From Nitrososphaera sp. (GTDB taxonomy: Archaea; Thermoproteota; Nitrososphaeria; Nitrososphaerales; Nitrososphaeraceae), in the NCBI RefSeq assembly GCF_013388945.1, contig NZ_JACAEH010000004.1, forward strand, positions 363,754 through 427,753: DNA of 64,000 nt, read 5' to 3'. The translations under genes were made by a program, and so were the position numbers. The notes beneath the pieces were generated by a model that saw nothing but the letters and a program-made list of their open reading frames with translations, was not told where the DNA came from and ran no database searches. Positions 26,367 to 35,424 of the stretch are shown one piece after another (the stretch's first letter is position 1; each line of letters starts with the position of its first letter).

Positions 26367-26728
26367 CGCTTGCTGTCCAGTATCTCAAGCGTGTCTTCTG
26401 CTATGTCCATCGCGGTGTGCGAGTCGAGGTTTGGCTCCAGCGTCACCACGAGCGTGTGCCCGTTCATGAAAAACGTCAGTATGGATATCTTGTCCCGTTC
26501 GACGTAGGCAAAGCGCGCCTTTCCCATAGACGCGTCAAACTTTTCCCTCATCGACTTGCGGAGCGCCGTCTGCGCCAGGTACAGCTCGTCGTTGCTCTGG
26601 TCTGTGATAGAGTCGATGCCCTTGCGCATGCCGCCTTCCATCACCGCGCCCATGTCGTCGATGACCGCGGCGTACCTGATGTCGTCGTTCAGCGCAAAAA
26701 CCTTCTTGCAAAGCTTGGCAAAATCCAT
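26363..26728 (-). CDS. Roadblock-like small protein (DUF6659-type), 121 aa
   Basis: The chain runs helix (FAKLCKKVFALND), strand (IRYAAVIDDMGAVM), a long helix, then strands (KISILTFFMNGHTLVVTLEP) and a final helix, a roadblock/LC7-like order. Thaumarchaeal genomes carry many such small proteins, often annotated as DUF6659, and their function is unknown. It may act in signalling or as a small GTPase partner, by analogy only. Its end overlaps the convergent dehydrogenase gene by 4 nt. Confidence 0.65.
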   Translation of the reverse strand: MDFAKLCKKVFALNDDIRYAAVIDDMGAVMEGGMRKGIDSITDQSNDELYLAQTALRKSMREKFDASMGKARFAYVERDKISILTFFMNGHTLVVTLEPNLDSHTAMDIAEDTLEILDSKR

Positions 26729-26806
26729 TGCTCTTTTCTGGGATTACTGCCTTTTGAGCTTTTTCGACCATCTGGTTTAAAGCGCACTTGCATCCATGTT
26801 ACTCTG

Positions 26807-27643
26807 TTGAAGATAGGCCCGGTCGAGATCGGCGCAGGCTCGCACGTAAAGGTGATGGGCATAATCAACGCAAGCCCCGAGTCTTTCTACAAAAGGTCAG
26901 TCAGGACGGGCGCGACAGAGATAGCGCAGGCGGCAAGGGAGATGCAGGAGGCAGGCGCGCACATCATCGACATCGGCGCCATGTCAACTGCGCCGTACCT
27001 TGAGACAGTCATTCCCGTCGAGGAGGAGACAAGACGCATGACGGAGGCGATAGGCGCAGCCAAGTCTGCCTGCAGCCTGCCAATCTCGGCAGACACGCCC
27101 CGCGCCGAAGTAGCGCAGGCGGCAGCAAAGGCCGGCGCGCACATGATAAACGACGTGACCGGCCTGAAGTATGACGGCAAGATGGCAAAGGCAGCCGCAA
27201 AGGCCGGCCTGCCTGTCATCGCCGGCGCCTACAGCAGCGCGCCTGTAAAAGGCGACGTCGCCGGCACGCTTGCCGCGCTGAAGGAGAGCATGGTGATTGC
27301 CAAAAAGGCCGGAATAAAGGATGTCATAGTCGACCCGTCGATTGGCTTTTTCCGAAGCGAGGGCAAGAACCCCTTTTTCACGAAAATGACCGACGTGCCG
27401 TGGTACGCCCGCGACCTGCAGGTTCTTTCTAACCTGGACAAGCTTGCCCGGCTTGCGCCCGTGTGCGTCTCTGTCTCGAGAAAGTCGTTCATGGGCCACC
27501 TGCTGGGAGTCGACGCCGACGAGCGCCTTGCGCCCTCGATAGCTTGCGAGATAATGTCGGCAATAAACGGCGCCAGCATCATCAGGACCCACAGCGTCAA
27601 GGAGACGGTGCAGGCTCTTGCGATGCTCGAGCTTTTGCGCTAG
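26807..27643 (+). CDS. folP: Dihydropteroate synthase-like protein
   Basis: This TIM-barrel pterin-binding protein of 278 aa shows VMGIINASPESF (about residues 14-25), IDIGAMSTAP, ISADTPRAEVA, MINDVTG, VDPSIGF and a late SVSRKSFMG, with RTHSVKET at the end. These are the classical DHPS pterin-pocket motifs, though with substitutions (DIGAMSTAP for DIGGESTRP). The enzyme joins a pterin pyrophosphate to an aromatic amine in folate/methanopterin-type cofactor synthesis. The TTG at 26807 is chosen because a GTTTAAAG box centred near 26778 lies about 28 nt upstream. A longer open frame to the left is antisense to the roadblock gene and is spurious. Confidence 0.85.
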   Translation: MKIGPVEIGAGSHVKVMGIINASPESFYKRSVRTGATEIAQAAREMQEAGAHIIDIGAMSTAPYLETVIPVEEETRRMTEAIGAAKSACSLPISADTPRAEVAQAAAKAGAHMINDVTGLKYDGKMAKAAAKAGLPVIAGAYSSAPVKGDVAGTLAALKESMVIAKKAGIKDVIVDPSIGFFRSEGKNPFFTKMTDVPWYARDLQVLSNLDKLARLAPVCVSVSRKSFMGHLLGVDADERLAPSIACEIMSAINGASIIRTHSVKETVQALAMLELLR

Positions 27644-27725
27644 CTGGGGCTTTGTAAAAAAAAGTCCGCCTTAAAAGAACCAATTCTGCGCACGAGATTG
27701 TTTTTGCCTCCTGCCATCATGCAAA

Positions 27726-27773
27726 ATTGTATCATTTTTTCGTGCTCAAAATGTTACATGATGTAACATTTTT
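27726..27773 (+). repeat. Palindromic intergenic element, copy 1 (before guaB)
   Basis: The core CATTTTTTCGTGCT is preceded by TGTATCAT and followed by a 25-bp perfect palindrome (27748-27772, arms AAAATGTTACAT and ATGTAACATTTT). A second copy lies at 45371-45420 on the minus strand, matching at about 36 of 44 aligned positions. The central half-site can pair with either flanking half-site, giving two exclusive hairpins. It lies 82 nt after folP and about 165 nt before guaB. Terminator, operator or small mobile repeat are all possible. Confidence 0.65.
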
Positions 27774-27816
27774 TCTGCAGGTAGAAAAGGGGTTCGGGAC
27801 CTGTCCGGATTGGGCA

Positions 27817-27883
27817 CAGAGTCCGACTCTGGCTTTGTAAATGTGCAGGCAGAGGCATCGAGAGGCGGCTTTTTTTAAGCCGC
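27817..27883 (+). repeat. Two hairpin-forming inverted repeats upstream of guaB
   Basis: CAGAGTC-C-GACTCTG (27817-27831) and GCGGCTT-T5-AAGCCGC (27865-27883) are perfect inverted repeats. The second is a likely terminator-type hairpin just before the guaB TATA-like CTTATAAC (about 27897-27904). Roles are inferred from position. Confidence 0.45.
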
Positions 27884-27935
27884 TAGCTGGCAAACGCTTA
27901 TAACACTTCTTGCCGACTAGACAGCAAGGGAATAG

Positions 27936-29369
27936 TTGGACTTTAAAGAAGGCCTCACGTTCGACGACGTGCTTCTTGTCCCGAAACGATCGCCTATAGT
28001 CTCGCGCAGCCAAACCGATCTCAAGACGCGGCTGTCGCGAAACATACACCTGAACATACCGCTTGTAAGCGCCAACATGGACACGGTGACAGAGTCGCAC
28101 ATGGCAATCGCCCTTGCGAGGGAGGGAGGCATCGGAATCATCCACCGCTTCATGAGCATAGAAGACCAGGTGGACGAGATACTGCGCGTCAAGAGGTCGG
28201 AATCTGTCATCATCGAGCAGCCCTACACCGTCAGCCCGGACATGACGGTCACGGATCTCAAGAAAAAGATGGCCGAGTACGGCGTCTCGGGGATGCTCGT
28301 CGAAGAAGCGGGCAAGCTTGCCGGCATCATCACAAGGCGCGACATCACTTTTGAAAATAACCACCGGCGCAAAGTTTCTGAACTTATGACAAAGGACGTC
28401 ATCACGGCCAAGGCCGGCACGACGATAGAGCAGGCTAAAGAGATCCTGCACAAGCACAGGATCGAAAAACTGCCACTGGTAGACGCCAAGGGCGGGATAG
28501 CCGGCCTGATAACGAGCAAGGACATACAAAAGATGGAGGACTACCCGCACGCCACAAAGGACAAGAAAGGCCGGCTGCTGGTGGGCGCGGCGGTAGGCGT
28601 CAAGGGCGACTACCTTGAAAGGACCGAGGCTCTGCTTGAGGCAGGCGCGGACACGCTCGTGGTCGACATCGCGCACGGCCACAGCGACAACGCAATCAAC
28701 ACGGTCAGGATGATAAAGAAGGCGTTCCCGGCCTGCGACCTAATCGCAGGCAACGTGGCAACAGGCGAGGGCGCACGCGACCTGATAAAGGCCGGCGTGG
28801 ACGCAGTCAAGGTGGGCGTCGGCTCGGGCTCTATCTGCATCACCCGCGTGGTGACAGGCTCGGGCGTGCCGCAGCTCACAGCAGTGATAGACGCGGTCAA
28901 GGCCGCAAAGGAATACGACATACCGGTTATTTCAGACGGCGGCGTCAGGACTTCGGGCGACGTGACCAAGGCACTTGCAGCAGGAGCGTCGTCTGTGATG
29001 GTCGGCAGCCTCTTTGGCGGCACCGACGAGAGCCCCGGCAAGACGCTTGTAAAGAACGGCAAGAAATACAAGATGTACAGGGGCATGGCGTCGTACATGG
29101 CGTCGCTTGGCAGGAAGTACCGCGAAGAAGGGGAGCAGGTGGTCGACACGGACGACCCCAACGAGTACGTGCCAGAAGGCGTCGAGGCGATGGTGCCCTA
29201 CAAGGGGAGCGTCGTCGAGATAGTGCGCCAGCTTGCAGGCGGCCTGCGCTCAGGGCTTTCCTACTGCGGCGCAAGGACCATACCGGAGATGCAAAAGAAC
29301 GCCGAGTTTGTCAGGATGTCGTCTGCAGGGTACATGGAAAGCCAGCCGCACGACGTAGACGTGATGTAG
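27936..29369 (+). CDS. guaB: Inosine-5'-monophosphate dehydrogenase
   Basis: The enzyme oxidises IMP to XMP with NAD+, the committed step to GMP. The (beta/alpha)8 barrel is split by a CBS-domain pair (about residues 90-205). Catalytic features are [15 protein letters not shown] with the active Cys, [10 protein letters not shown] for phosphate binding, [10 protein letters not shown], and the mobile flap with [11 protein letters not shown]. Length is 477 aa, typical. The start is TTG at 27936 with a GGGA stretch a few nt upstream and a TATA-like box about 36 nt before. Three inverted repeats lie in the preceding spacer, so expression may be controlled there. Confidence 0.95.
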   Translation: MDFKEGLTFDDVLLVPKRSPIVSRSQTDLKTRLSRNIHLNIPLVSANMDTVTESHMAIALAREGGIGIIHRFMSIEDQVDEILRVKRSESVIIEQPYTVSPDMTVTDLKKKMAEYGVSGMLVEEAGKLAGIITRRDITFENNHRRKVSELMTKDVITAKAGTTIEQAKEILHKHRIEKLPLVDAKGGIAGLITSKDIQKMEDYPHATKDKKGRLLVGAAVGVKGDYLERTEALLEAGADTLVVDIAHGHSDNAINTVRMIKKAFPACDLIAGNVATGEGARDLIKAGVDAVKVGVGSGSICITRVVTGSGVPQLTAVIDAVKAAKEYDIPVISDGGVRTSGDVTKALAAGASSVMVGSLFGGTDESPGKTLVKNGKKYKMYRGMASYMASLGRKYREEGEQVVDTDDPNEYVPEGVEAMVPYKGSVVEIVRQLAGGLRSGLSYCGARTIPEMQKNAEFVRMSSAGYMESQPHDVDVM

Positions 29370-29370
29370 C

Positions 29371-29820
29371 TTGTCTCAAAAGATCTTTTACGCGATGATA
29401 GGGGCCGGCGCGATTTTCATCGCAGTCGGCATAGCGGCAGCTCTTTATTCCGGCGTCGCGGTGACGGTCCCGCTTGACAAGACGCTTGGGCCCGGCCTCA
29501 CCGACGAGATAACGCCTGAGATGGACGTGGGCAACACGCTTTCCATACGCGCTTTAGGCTCCACCTTTGACTTTACCGTACAGGACCCGGACGGAAACGC
29601 CCTCGCCTCTACAAAGGACCAGTCGGACTTTAGCTACAACCTGACGGCAGACAAGGCCGGCGAGTACACCGTAACGATAAAGAACACCGGCACTTCCGAC
29701 GTTGAAATAACCGGCACCACGCAGACAAAGGCCGGCCCGCTAGGGTTCACCGGGCCCATGATGCTCATCATCACCGGGGTCATAGTGGCCGGCATCAGCC
29801 TGAGGTTCCGCCAGCGCTAA
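29371..29820 (+). CDS. Membrane protein with extracytoplasmic beta-domain, 149 aa
   Basis: The N-terminal transmembrane helix (residues 5-27) is followed by about 90 residues of beta-rich sequence (FDFTVQDPDGNALAS, and GEYTVTIKNTGTSDVEITG). A second helix near residues 122-142 and a basic end follow. The layout resembles GOLD/emp24-like or COG-type archaeal surface proteins seen in thaumarchaea, but no function is known. TTG 29371 starts 1 nt after the guaB stop, so it is co-transcribed. It overlaps the convergent pheA end by 4 nt. Confidence 0.65.
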   Translation: MSQKIFYAMIGAGAIFIAVGIAAALYSGVAVTVPLDKTLGPGLTDEITPEMDVGNTLSIRALGSTFDFTVQDPDGNALASTKDQSDFSYNLTADKAGEYTVTIKNTGTSDVEITGTTQTKAGPLGFTGPMMLIITGVIVAGISLRFRQR

Positions 29821-30638
29821 AAGCTGGCCTTTTTGTACGAGCCGAGCACCTTCAGGTACGACGTCTTGGGCTTTATGGCGGCAAGGGCCTGCTTGACCGC
29901 CCTGTCGCCCAGGTGGCCCTCAAAATCTACGTAAAAGTTGTACTCCCACGGCGTCTCCTTTGTGGGACGCGACTCTATCTTTGTCAGGTTGAGCCTGCGC
30001 AATGCAAACTCGACCAGGATGCCAAACAGCGCGCCGGGGACGTGCCTGACTGAGAATATTATCGAGGTCTTGTAGTCCCTGCCCGACCTGTCGCCCGCCC
30101 TGGGCGCCATAATCAGAAACCGTGTGAAGTTGTTCTTCCTGTCCTCGATGCCTTCTGCAAGAATCTCCATGCCGTAAAGCTCTGCCGCGCGCCTGCTTGC
30201 TATCGCCGCCGAGTCACGCATGCCGCGCTCTTTTATCATCTTGACTGCGCCTGCCGTGTCGTACGCCGGTAGCGGCTCGAGCTTTTTCTTTCGCAAATAG
30301 CCCCTGCACTGGCCCAGCGCCTGCGGGTGCGAATAGACGGACTTTATCTGCGATATCTTGGCGCCCTTGTTTGCTATCAGGCAGTGGTGGACGCGCTGGT
30401 ACACCTCGCCGACTGCCTTGAGCTTTGTCAGGAGCAAAAGGTCATAGACCTCGCCGACGCTTCCTTCTATCGAGTTTTCAACCGGGATTACTGCGTATGC
30501 AACTTTCTTCTTTTCTGCCGCCTCAAACACGTCTGCAAAAGACTTGCACGGCACCAAGGTCGCGCCGGGAAAGTACTGCAGGGCGGCCATCTCGCCATAG
30601 GCCCCGCGCTCTCCCTGGAAGGCAACCCTGGCTGCCAT
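29817..30638 (-). CDS. pheA: Prephenate dehydratase
   Basis: This enzyme converts prephenate to phenylpyruvate in phenylalanine synthesis. The periplasmic-binding-like catalytic domain shows AFQGERGAYGEMAA (N-terminus), PVENSIEGSVGEVYD and NFTRFLIM, where the Thr-Arg-Phe motif is catalytic. The C-terminal ACT domain (SVRHVPGALFGILVEFA, then LTKIESRP) is the allosteric phenylalanine site. The ATG at 30638 (MAARVAF) is chosen, because the longer frame enters the upstream csl4 gene. It is 5 nt downstream of csl4. Length is 273 aa. Confidence 0.93.
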   Translation of the reverse strand: MAARVAFQGERGAYGEMAALQYFPGATLVPCKSFADVFEAAEKKKVAYAVIPVENSIEGSVGEVYDLLLLTKLKAVGEVYQRVHHCLIANKGAKISQIKSVYSHPQALGQCRGYLRKKKLEPLPAYDTAGAVKMIKERGMRDSAAIASRRAAELYGMEILAEGIEDRKNNFTRFLIMAPRAGDRSGRDYKTSIIFSVRHVPGALFGILVEFALRRLNLTKIESRPTKETPWEYNFYVDFEGHLGDRAVKQALAAIKPKTSYLKVLGSYKKASF

Positions 30639-30643
30639 CTGGG

Positions 30644-31225
30644 CTACTTGCCCGCCCTGTATACCTGCCGGAGAGCTTCCCTGCCGTAGTCGTGGGTGAC
30701 CTTCCTCGGCTCCCACGCGCCGCACTCGATGCACTTGACCGTGTCGTTCACCCTGACGGTATCGCCACCGCACATGAAGCACAGGGTGTAGAGCACGCCG
30801 AATTCTTTTTCGGCCATCGTCAGGTGCACGGTGTTGTTGAGCAGGCTAGTCACGCGTCCGCGGATGATGTCGCCCGTGCGGAATATTGGCCTGTCGCGCC
30901 TGTCCCTGCCGACGCGCATGGACGCGATTGCAGAGAAGCCTGACACCGACTTTTTGTCGTTTATGTAGAGTACCTTTACCGACACCATGCTGGAAAATAT
31001 CATCTCGACTACTCCGACTATAATGTCGCCCACCTTTGGAAGCGTCGGCGCGTTCTTGGGCTCTATCTTTACCGTGCGCCTTTTCAGGTCGTAGACCTTG
31101 GTTCCGACCGCGGCCGACCTGACGGTGCCGTCGGATGTGAGGTAAGTGTTCTTGCCGCCTTCGAATTCTTCAATCGAGGCAATCTGTTCGCCCGGCAATA
31201 TGGGCTGCGTATCCTGTCTTTCCAA
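30644..31225 (-). CDS. csl4: Exosome subunit Csl4
   Basis: This 193-aa RNA-binding cap protein of the archaeal exosome, the 3'-5' RNA degradation machine, shows three parts. An N-terminal domain begins with ILPGEQIASIEEFEGGKN. A central S1 domain spans about residues 65-140 (VGDIIVGVVEMIFSSMVSVKV). A C-terminal zinc ribbon has CFMCGGDTVRVNDTVKCIEC. This order is diagnostic for Csl4. Co-location with pheA is probably positional. Confidence 0.92.
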   Translation of the reverse strand: MERQDTQPILPGEQIASIEEFEGGKNTYLTSDGTVRSAAVGTKVYDLKRRTVKIEPKNAPTLPKVGDIIVGVVEMIFSSMVSVKVLYINDKKSVSGFSAIASMRVGRDRRDRPIFRTGDIIRGRVTSLLNNTVHLTMAEKEFGVLYTLCFMCGGDTVRVNDTVKCIECGAWEPRKVTHDYGREALRQVYRAGK

Positions 31226-31267
31226 TTCAAGTCAAGTTGCTCTGGGCAAGTTATAATCCTTTATGGG

Positions 31268-31543
31268 TCATTGCAGGAGCTCTGCCGTGTGCGTCCTTGC
31301 AGCCTCGCTCGCAGTCCGGGAGCTCACCCTGCGCGAGAACCTCTCCATCACCCACAGGTCGAGCGTAAACGGCCAGTTGTACGGAAAGTCCTCGAGCATG
31401 GTGGCGCTGTCGATAATCTTTTCAAACATCATGTTCGGGTGGCTCGTCGTGATGGCCTTGAACCCCGGCTCGCCGGCGACCCTTATCCCAAACTCGGTCT
31501 CTCCCTCGTTTGCCCACAGCTCTACCATGCGGCATTTTGTCAT
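31268..31543 (-). CDS. Conserved hypothetical protein, 91 aa
   Basis: Begins MTKCRMVELWANEGETEFGI and contains SHPNMMFEKIIDSATMLEDF. It has no known motif. Composition is typical of the core genome. The start at 31543 is chosen because upstream residues of the longer frame look non-coding. Short size and lack of a family keep confidence moderate. Confidence 0.55.
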   Translation of the reverse strand: MTKCRMVELWANEGETEFGIRVAGEPGFKAITTSHPNMMFEKIIDSATMLEDFPYNWPFTLDLWVMERFSRRVSSRTASEAARTHTAELLQ

Positions 31544-31721
31544 GGACGGAGAAGATGTAGGCGCAAGTAAAAGCGAGCTTGTGTAAAAGCGCGGACGGAC
31601 GGCGGGTTCCGGACACACAAAAAATAGCAAAATCCTGCCTGACAGTTTGGAAAATATTCACGCGGGCTTTGAAAAACGGTGCGTGTTTGTAATATGCAAT
31701 CTGGGCGAAAGATAATAAAGG

Positions 31722-31728
31722 TATAAAG
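31722..31728 (+). promoter_or_regulatory. TATA box of cdc48
   Basis: TATAAAG at 31722-31728 is centred about 28 nt before the GTG start at 31753, consistent with a leaderless transcript. Confidence 0.6.
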
Positions 31729-31752
31729 ACAAGTTACGGCAAAGGTGTTAGT

Positions 31753-33918
31753 GTGAGCCAGAATACTCTGTCACTAAAGGTTCTTGAGGCGTATACTAGG
31801 GACGTCGGTAGGGGCGTAGCCAGGATCGACTACGACTCGATGGATTCTCTGGGCGCGTCAACTGGCGACGTTATCGAGATAAGGGGCAAGCGCAGGACGG
31901 TTGCCAAGTGTTTACCGCTCTACCCGTCAGACGAGGGCAAGGGCATAATCCGCGTCGACGGGCTTGTGAGGAACAATGCCGGCATCGCCATCGGCGACAC
32001 GGTGACTGTCAAGAAGATAAAGGCAGTCCCGGCAGAGAAAGTGATAGTCGCTCCGCTTGAGGCAATCCCGCCGATAGACGAGCGCTACCTTGCAGACGCG
32101 CTTGAAAGCGTGCCTCTCATCAAGGGCGACAACGTGATGGTGCCGTACTTTGGAGGCAGGCTCACCTTCCAGGTAATAGGCGTCACGCCGGCCGCAGACG
32201 CGGTGCTTGTCACCCAGAAGACGATATTCCACATCGCCGAGAAGGGCGAGACCATGAGGGGCGTCCCCCAGGTCACCTACGAGGACATCGGCGGCCTGAA
32301 GGAGGAGATCCAGAAGGTCCGCGAGATGATAGAGCTCCCGCTCAGGCACCCCGAGATTTTCGAGAAGCTTGGAATCGAGGCGCCAAAGGGAGTCTTGCTG
32401 TACGGTCCTCCTGGCACCGGCAAGACGTTGCTTGCAAAGGCAGTCGCCAACGAGAGCAACGCCCACTTTATCTCCATATCCGGCCCGGAGATCATGAGCA
32501 AGTTCTACGGCGAGTCAGAAGCCCGGCTCAGGGAGATATTCAAGGAGGCAAAGGAAAAGGCGCCGTCAATCATATTCATCGACGAGATAGACTCGATTGC
32601 TCCAAAGCGCGAAGAAGTTACAGGCGAGGTGGAGCGCCGTGTAGTGTCGCAATTGCTGTCGCTGATGGACGGCCTCGAGGCAAGGGGCAAGGTCATCGTG
32701 ATTGCAGCGACGAACAGGCCAAACGCAATCGACCCGGCGCTCAGGCGCCCCGGCCGGTTTGACAGGGAAATAGAAATTAAAGTTCCTGACAAGCGCGGTC
32801 GCTTGGAAATCTTGCAGATACACACGCGCAACATGCCTCTCGACACCGACGTCGACCAGGACAAGATAGCCGGAGTAACCCACGGCTTTGTGGGCGCAGA
32901 CTTGGAGTACCTGTGCAAGGAGGCAGCGATGAAGTGCCTGCGCAGGCTCTTGCCGGAGCTGAACCTTGAGGACGAAAAGCTCTCGCCAGAAGTGCTCAAC
33001 AAGCTGATAGTGACCATGGCCGACTTTGAAAACGCAGTCAAGGAGGTCATGCCGTCTGCCATGAGAGAGGTCTACCTCGAGTCGCCTGACATCCCGTGGT
33101 CCGCAATAGGTGGCCTCGACGAGGTCAAGCGCGAGCTCCAGGAGGCAGTCGAATGGCCTTTGCGCTACCCCGACCTTTACACAAAGCTTGGGCACACCAT
33201 GCCAAAGGGCATACTGATGCACGGCCCGTCCGGTACAGGTAAGACCATGCTTGCAAAGGCGGTAGCCACCGAGTCGGAGGCCAACTTTATCAGCGTCCGC
33301 GGTCCGGAACTGCTGAGCAAGTGGGTCGGCGAGTCGGAGCGGGGAATCCGCGAGATATTCAGGCGCGCCAGGCAGGCTGCGCCGTGCGTCGTGTTCTTTG
33401 ACGAGATAGACTCGATAGCGCCGACTAGGGGCATAGGAGGCGACAGCATGGTGACAGAGCGCGTCGTTTCGCAATTGCTCACCGAGCTTGACGGCATACA
33501 GTCGCTTTCAGGCGTGGTCGTGATTGCGGCGACAAACAGGGCAGACATCATCGACCCCGCGCTACTGCGACCCGGAAGGTTTGACAAGATTGTGTTCGTG
33601 CCGATGCCTGACAAGGCAACGAGGCTGAAGATACTGGACATCCACGCCAAGAGCAAGCCGCTTGGCTCCGACGTGGACCTGGGCAAGGTGGCCGAGCTGA
33701 CCGACGGGTTCAGCGGCGCGGACACGAGCTCGGTGGTCAACACCGCGGTGTCGCTTGTCCTGCACGAGTACCTTGCCAAGTACCCGACGCCGGAAGAAGC
33801 AGCAAAGCACGCGGCCGAAGCGCACGTCATGATGCGCCACTTCGAGGACGCAATCAAGAAGATAAAGACGCAGCGCGAGGGCAAGCCTGCAGAAAAGGCC
33901 GTGCCGTACTACCGCTAG
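31753..33918 (+). CDS. cdc48: CDC48/VCP-type AAA+ ATPase
   Basis: This 721-aa double-ring unfoldase is related to p97/VAT and feeds proteins to the proteasome or disassembles complexes. The N-domain spans residues 1-180 (double-psi barrel and beta clam). D1 has Walker A GPPGTGKT and Walker [13 protein letters not shown]2 has GPSGTGKT, with Ser in place of the usual second Pro, and [11 protein letters not shown]. Arginine fingers are in the RPGRFD boxes. The C-terminus ends VPYYR, loosely resembling a proteasome-docking tail. The start is GTG 31753. The gene is followed by a strong hairpin terminator. Confidence 0.95.
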   Translation: MSQNTLSLKVLEAYTRDVGRGVARIDYDSMDSLGASTGDVIEIRGKRRTVAKCLPLYPSDEGKGIIRVDGLVRNNAGIAIGDTVTVKKIKAVPAEKVIVAPLEAIPPIDERYLADALESVPLIKGDNVMVPYFGGRLTFQVIGVTPAADAVLVTQKTIFHIAEKGETMRGVPQVTYEDIGGLKEEIQKVREMIELPLRHPEIFEKLGIEAPKGVLLYGPPGTGKTLLAKAVANESNAHFISISGPEIMSKFYGESEARLREIFKEAKEKAPSIIFIDEIDSIAPKREEVTGEVERRVVSQLLSLMDGLEARGKVIVIAATNRPNAIDPALRRPGRFDREIEIKVPDKRGRLEILQIHTRNMPLDTDVDQDKIAGVTHGFVGADLEYLCKEAAMKCLRRLLPELNLEDEKLSPEVLNKLIVTMADFENAVKEVMPSAMREVYLESPDIPWSAIGGLDEVKRELQEAVEWPLRYPDLYTKLGHTMPKGILMHGPSGTGKTMLAKAVATESEANFISVRGPELLSKWVGESERGIREIFRRARQAAPCVVFFDEIDSIAPTRGIGGDSMVTERVVSQLLTELDGIQSLSGVVVIAATNRADIIDPALLRPGRFDKIVFVPMPDKATRLKILDIHAKSKPLGSDVDLGKVAELTDGFSGADTSSVVNTAVSLVLHEYLAKYPTPEEAAKHAAEAHVMMRHFEDAIKKIKTQREGKPAEKAVPYYR

Positions 33919-33937
33919 GCGCGGCCCGAAAATCTCG

Positions 33938-33970
33938 GCGCCAATTTTTTTGGCGCGCAAAATTTTTCCG
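33938..33970 (+). terminator. Hairpin plus T-run after cdc48
   Basis: GCGCCAA (33938-33944) pairs with TTGGCGC (33950-33956) around a T5 loop and is followed by AAAATTTTTCC. This is a likely transcription terminator between cdc48 and lysA. Confidence 0.6.
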
Positions 33971-34044
33971 GCAGGTTTTTGCTCAAACTTTCTTCACCAC
34001 TTCCGGTAGGATTTCCGGGGTAATGTTTTTAAAGTGATGGTTTA

Positions 34045-35409
34045 TTGATAACACTAACTACAAAATTGGCAGATAACTCCCAAATCCAACTTGTAAGCAA
34101 ACCGACTGCCGCACTTCTGAACCGCTTTGCAACACCGCTTGACGTAAAGAATTTGGCTGCAGAATATGGCACACCACTCTATCTTGTTGACGAGGACACG
34201 CTCCACGCCAAAGCGCGCGAGCTGCACAGGGCCTACTCAAAGTACAAGGGCCCGGTCAAGGTGGCGTACTCTATCAAGGCCAACTTTTCCCCGGCGGTAA
34301 TCCGCGCGTTCATGAAGGACGGGCTCACATTCGACCTCACGTCGCTTGGCGAGCTCCACTTTATACGCCAGTGCAACGCCGACCCGGAGAACGTCATCTA
34401 CACGAGCGTGACCGAAGAGCCGGAAGAGTACGTCGAAGTGCTCAGGAGCGGCGTGCGCAGGGTGGTCGTCAGCTCCCACAAGGGCATGATGAACCTGGCA
34501 TACGCGGCAGGCAAGGCAGGAGTGCGCCCGCTTGCCATGGTCAGGATAAACCCCGAAGTCGCAACTGACGCCAAGGTCCGGGCATCGTACAAGAACGGCA
34601 AGTTCGGCGTGCCATTCAACGGCGGCACCATCGACAGCGCGGCAAAGATGGTCAAGCACATGCTTGCAAGCGACCTGCTAAAGTTCGAGGGCTTCCACTT
34701 CCACCTAGGCTCGCAGATAACGGACTTTTCCTGCTACACCCACGCACTGGACAAGATGGACGCCTTCATGACAAAGATGAAGAAGGAAAACCCGGCGTTC
34801 CAGGTAAACACGTTTGACATAGGCGGCGGGACGCCTGTCTTTTACAACGACCCCGTGCCGACTCCGGCAGAGATGGCCGAGAACCACACAAGCAGGCTCA
34901 ACCAGCTTGCAGACAACCACGGCGTGTTCACCTTGATGATAGAGTCCGGGCGCTTCCTCGTGGCAGAGTCGTCGATACTGGTATCAAAGATAGTGAACAC
35001 CAAGGAGTACAACGAGCACAAGATAGTCATAGTCGACGCAGGCTACCACATCCTTCTCGACGCAGCGCTCCTGAAGCAGGAATACCCGCAGGAGGTAATC
35101 CCGGTGGTGGACAGCAAGGACCAGACCACGGGCCTTGCGGCTCCAAAGAACACGCACCTTGCCGGCAGGTTGTGCGACACGTACGACGTGTTCCCGCTCT
35201 CAAAGGCGTCGGACATGAGCAGCCCGGAGGTCGGCAACTACGTCTCGTTCTACAACGTGGGAGCCTACTCTGTCGTGTTCAACATGCCGTTCCACTGCCA
35301 GACAAAGCCGCCCATCGTCATGAAGGACAGCGACGGCAAGTACCGGCTGGTGAGAAAGGGCACGACGTACGAGCACCTGTTCGCCGAAGAAGGCGGACAC
35401 CTGGCCTGA
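34045..35409 (+). CDS. lysA: Diaminopimelate decarboxylase (or related fold III amino-acid decarboxylase)
   Basis: This PLP-dependent alanine-racemase-fold decarboxylase has 454 aa. The PLP lysine is in VAYSIKAN (about residues 73-80). The phosphate/PLP-binding features are HFHLGSQI and FDIGGGTPVFYND, and the C-terminal active-site Cys is in GRLCDTYDVF. Motifs match LysA, which makes lysine from meso-DAP. Related ornithine/arginine-type enzymes share the fold, and some thaumarchaea use other lysine routes, so the substrate is not certain. The start is TTG 34045 or the in-frame TTG 34066. A TTTTTAAAG box at 34025-34033 would favour the latter. Confidence 0.8.
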   Translation: MITLTTKLADNSQIQLVSKPTAALLNRFATPLDVKNLAAEYGTPLYLVDEDTLHAKARELHRAYSKYKGPVKVAYSIKANFSPAVIRAFMKDGLTFDLTSLGELHFIRQCNADPENVIYTSVTEEPEEYVEVLRSGVRRVVVSSHKGMMNLAYAAGKAGVRPLAMVRINPEVATDAKVRASYKNGKFGVPFNGGTIDSAAKMVKHMLASDLLKFEGFHFHLGSQITDFSCYTHALDKMDAFMTKMKKENPAFQVNTFDIGGGTPVFYNDPVPTPAEMAENHTSRLNQLADNHGVFTLMIESGRFLVAESSILVSKIVNTKEYNEHKIVIVDAGYHILLDAALLKQEYPQEVIPVVDSKDQTTGLAAPKNTHLAGRLCDTYDVFPLSKASDMSSPEVGNYVSFYNVGAYSVVFNMPFHCQTKPPIVMKDSDGKYRLVRKGTTYEHLFAEEGGHLA

Positions 35410-35424
35410 TTTTTTTCGGCCACG

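Noticed and set aside
27732-28682. 316-aa open frame antisense to guaB
   Set aside because: GC-rich codon bias of guaB keeps the opposite strand open. The translated sequence has no protein-like motifs.
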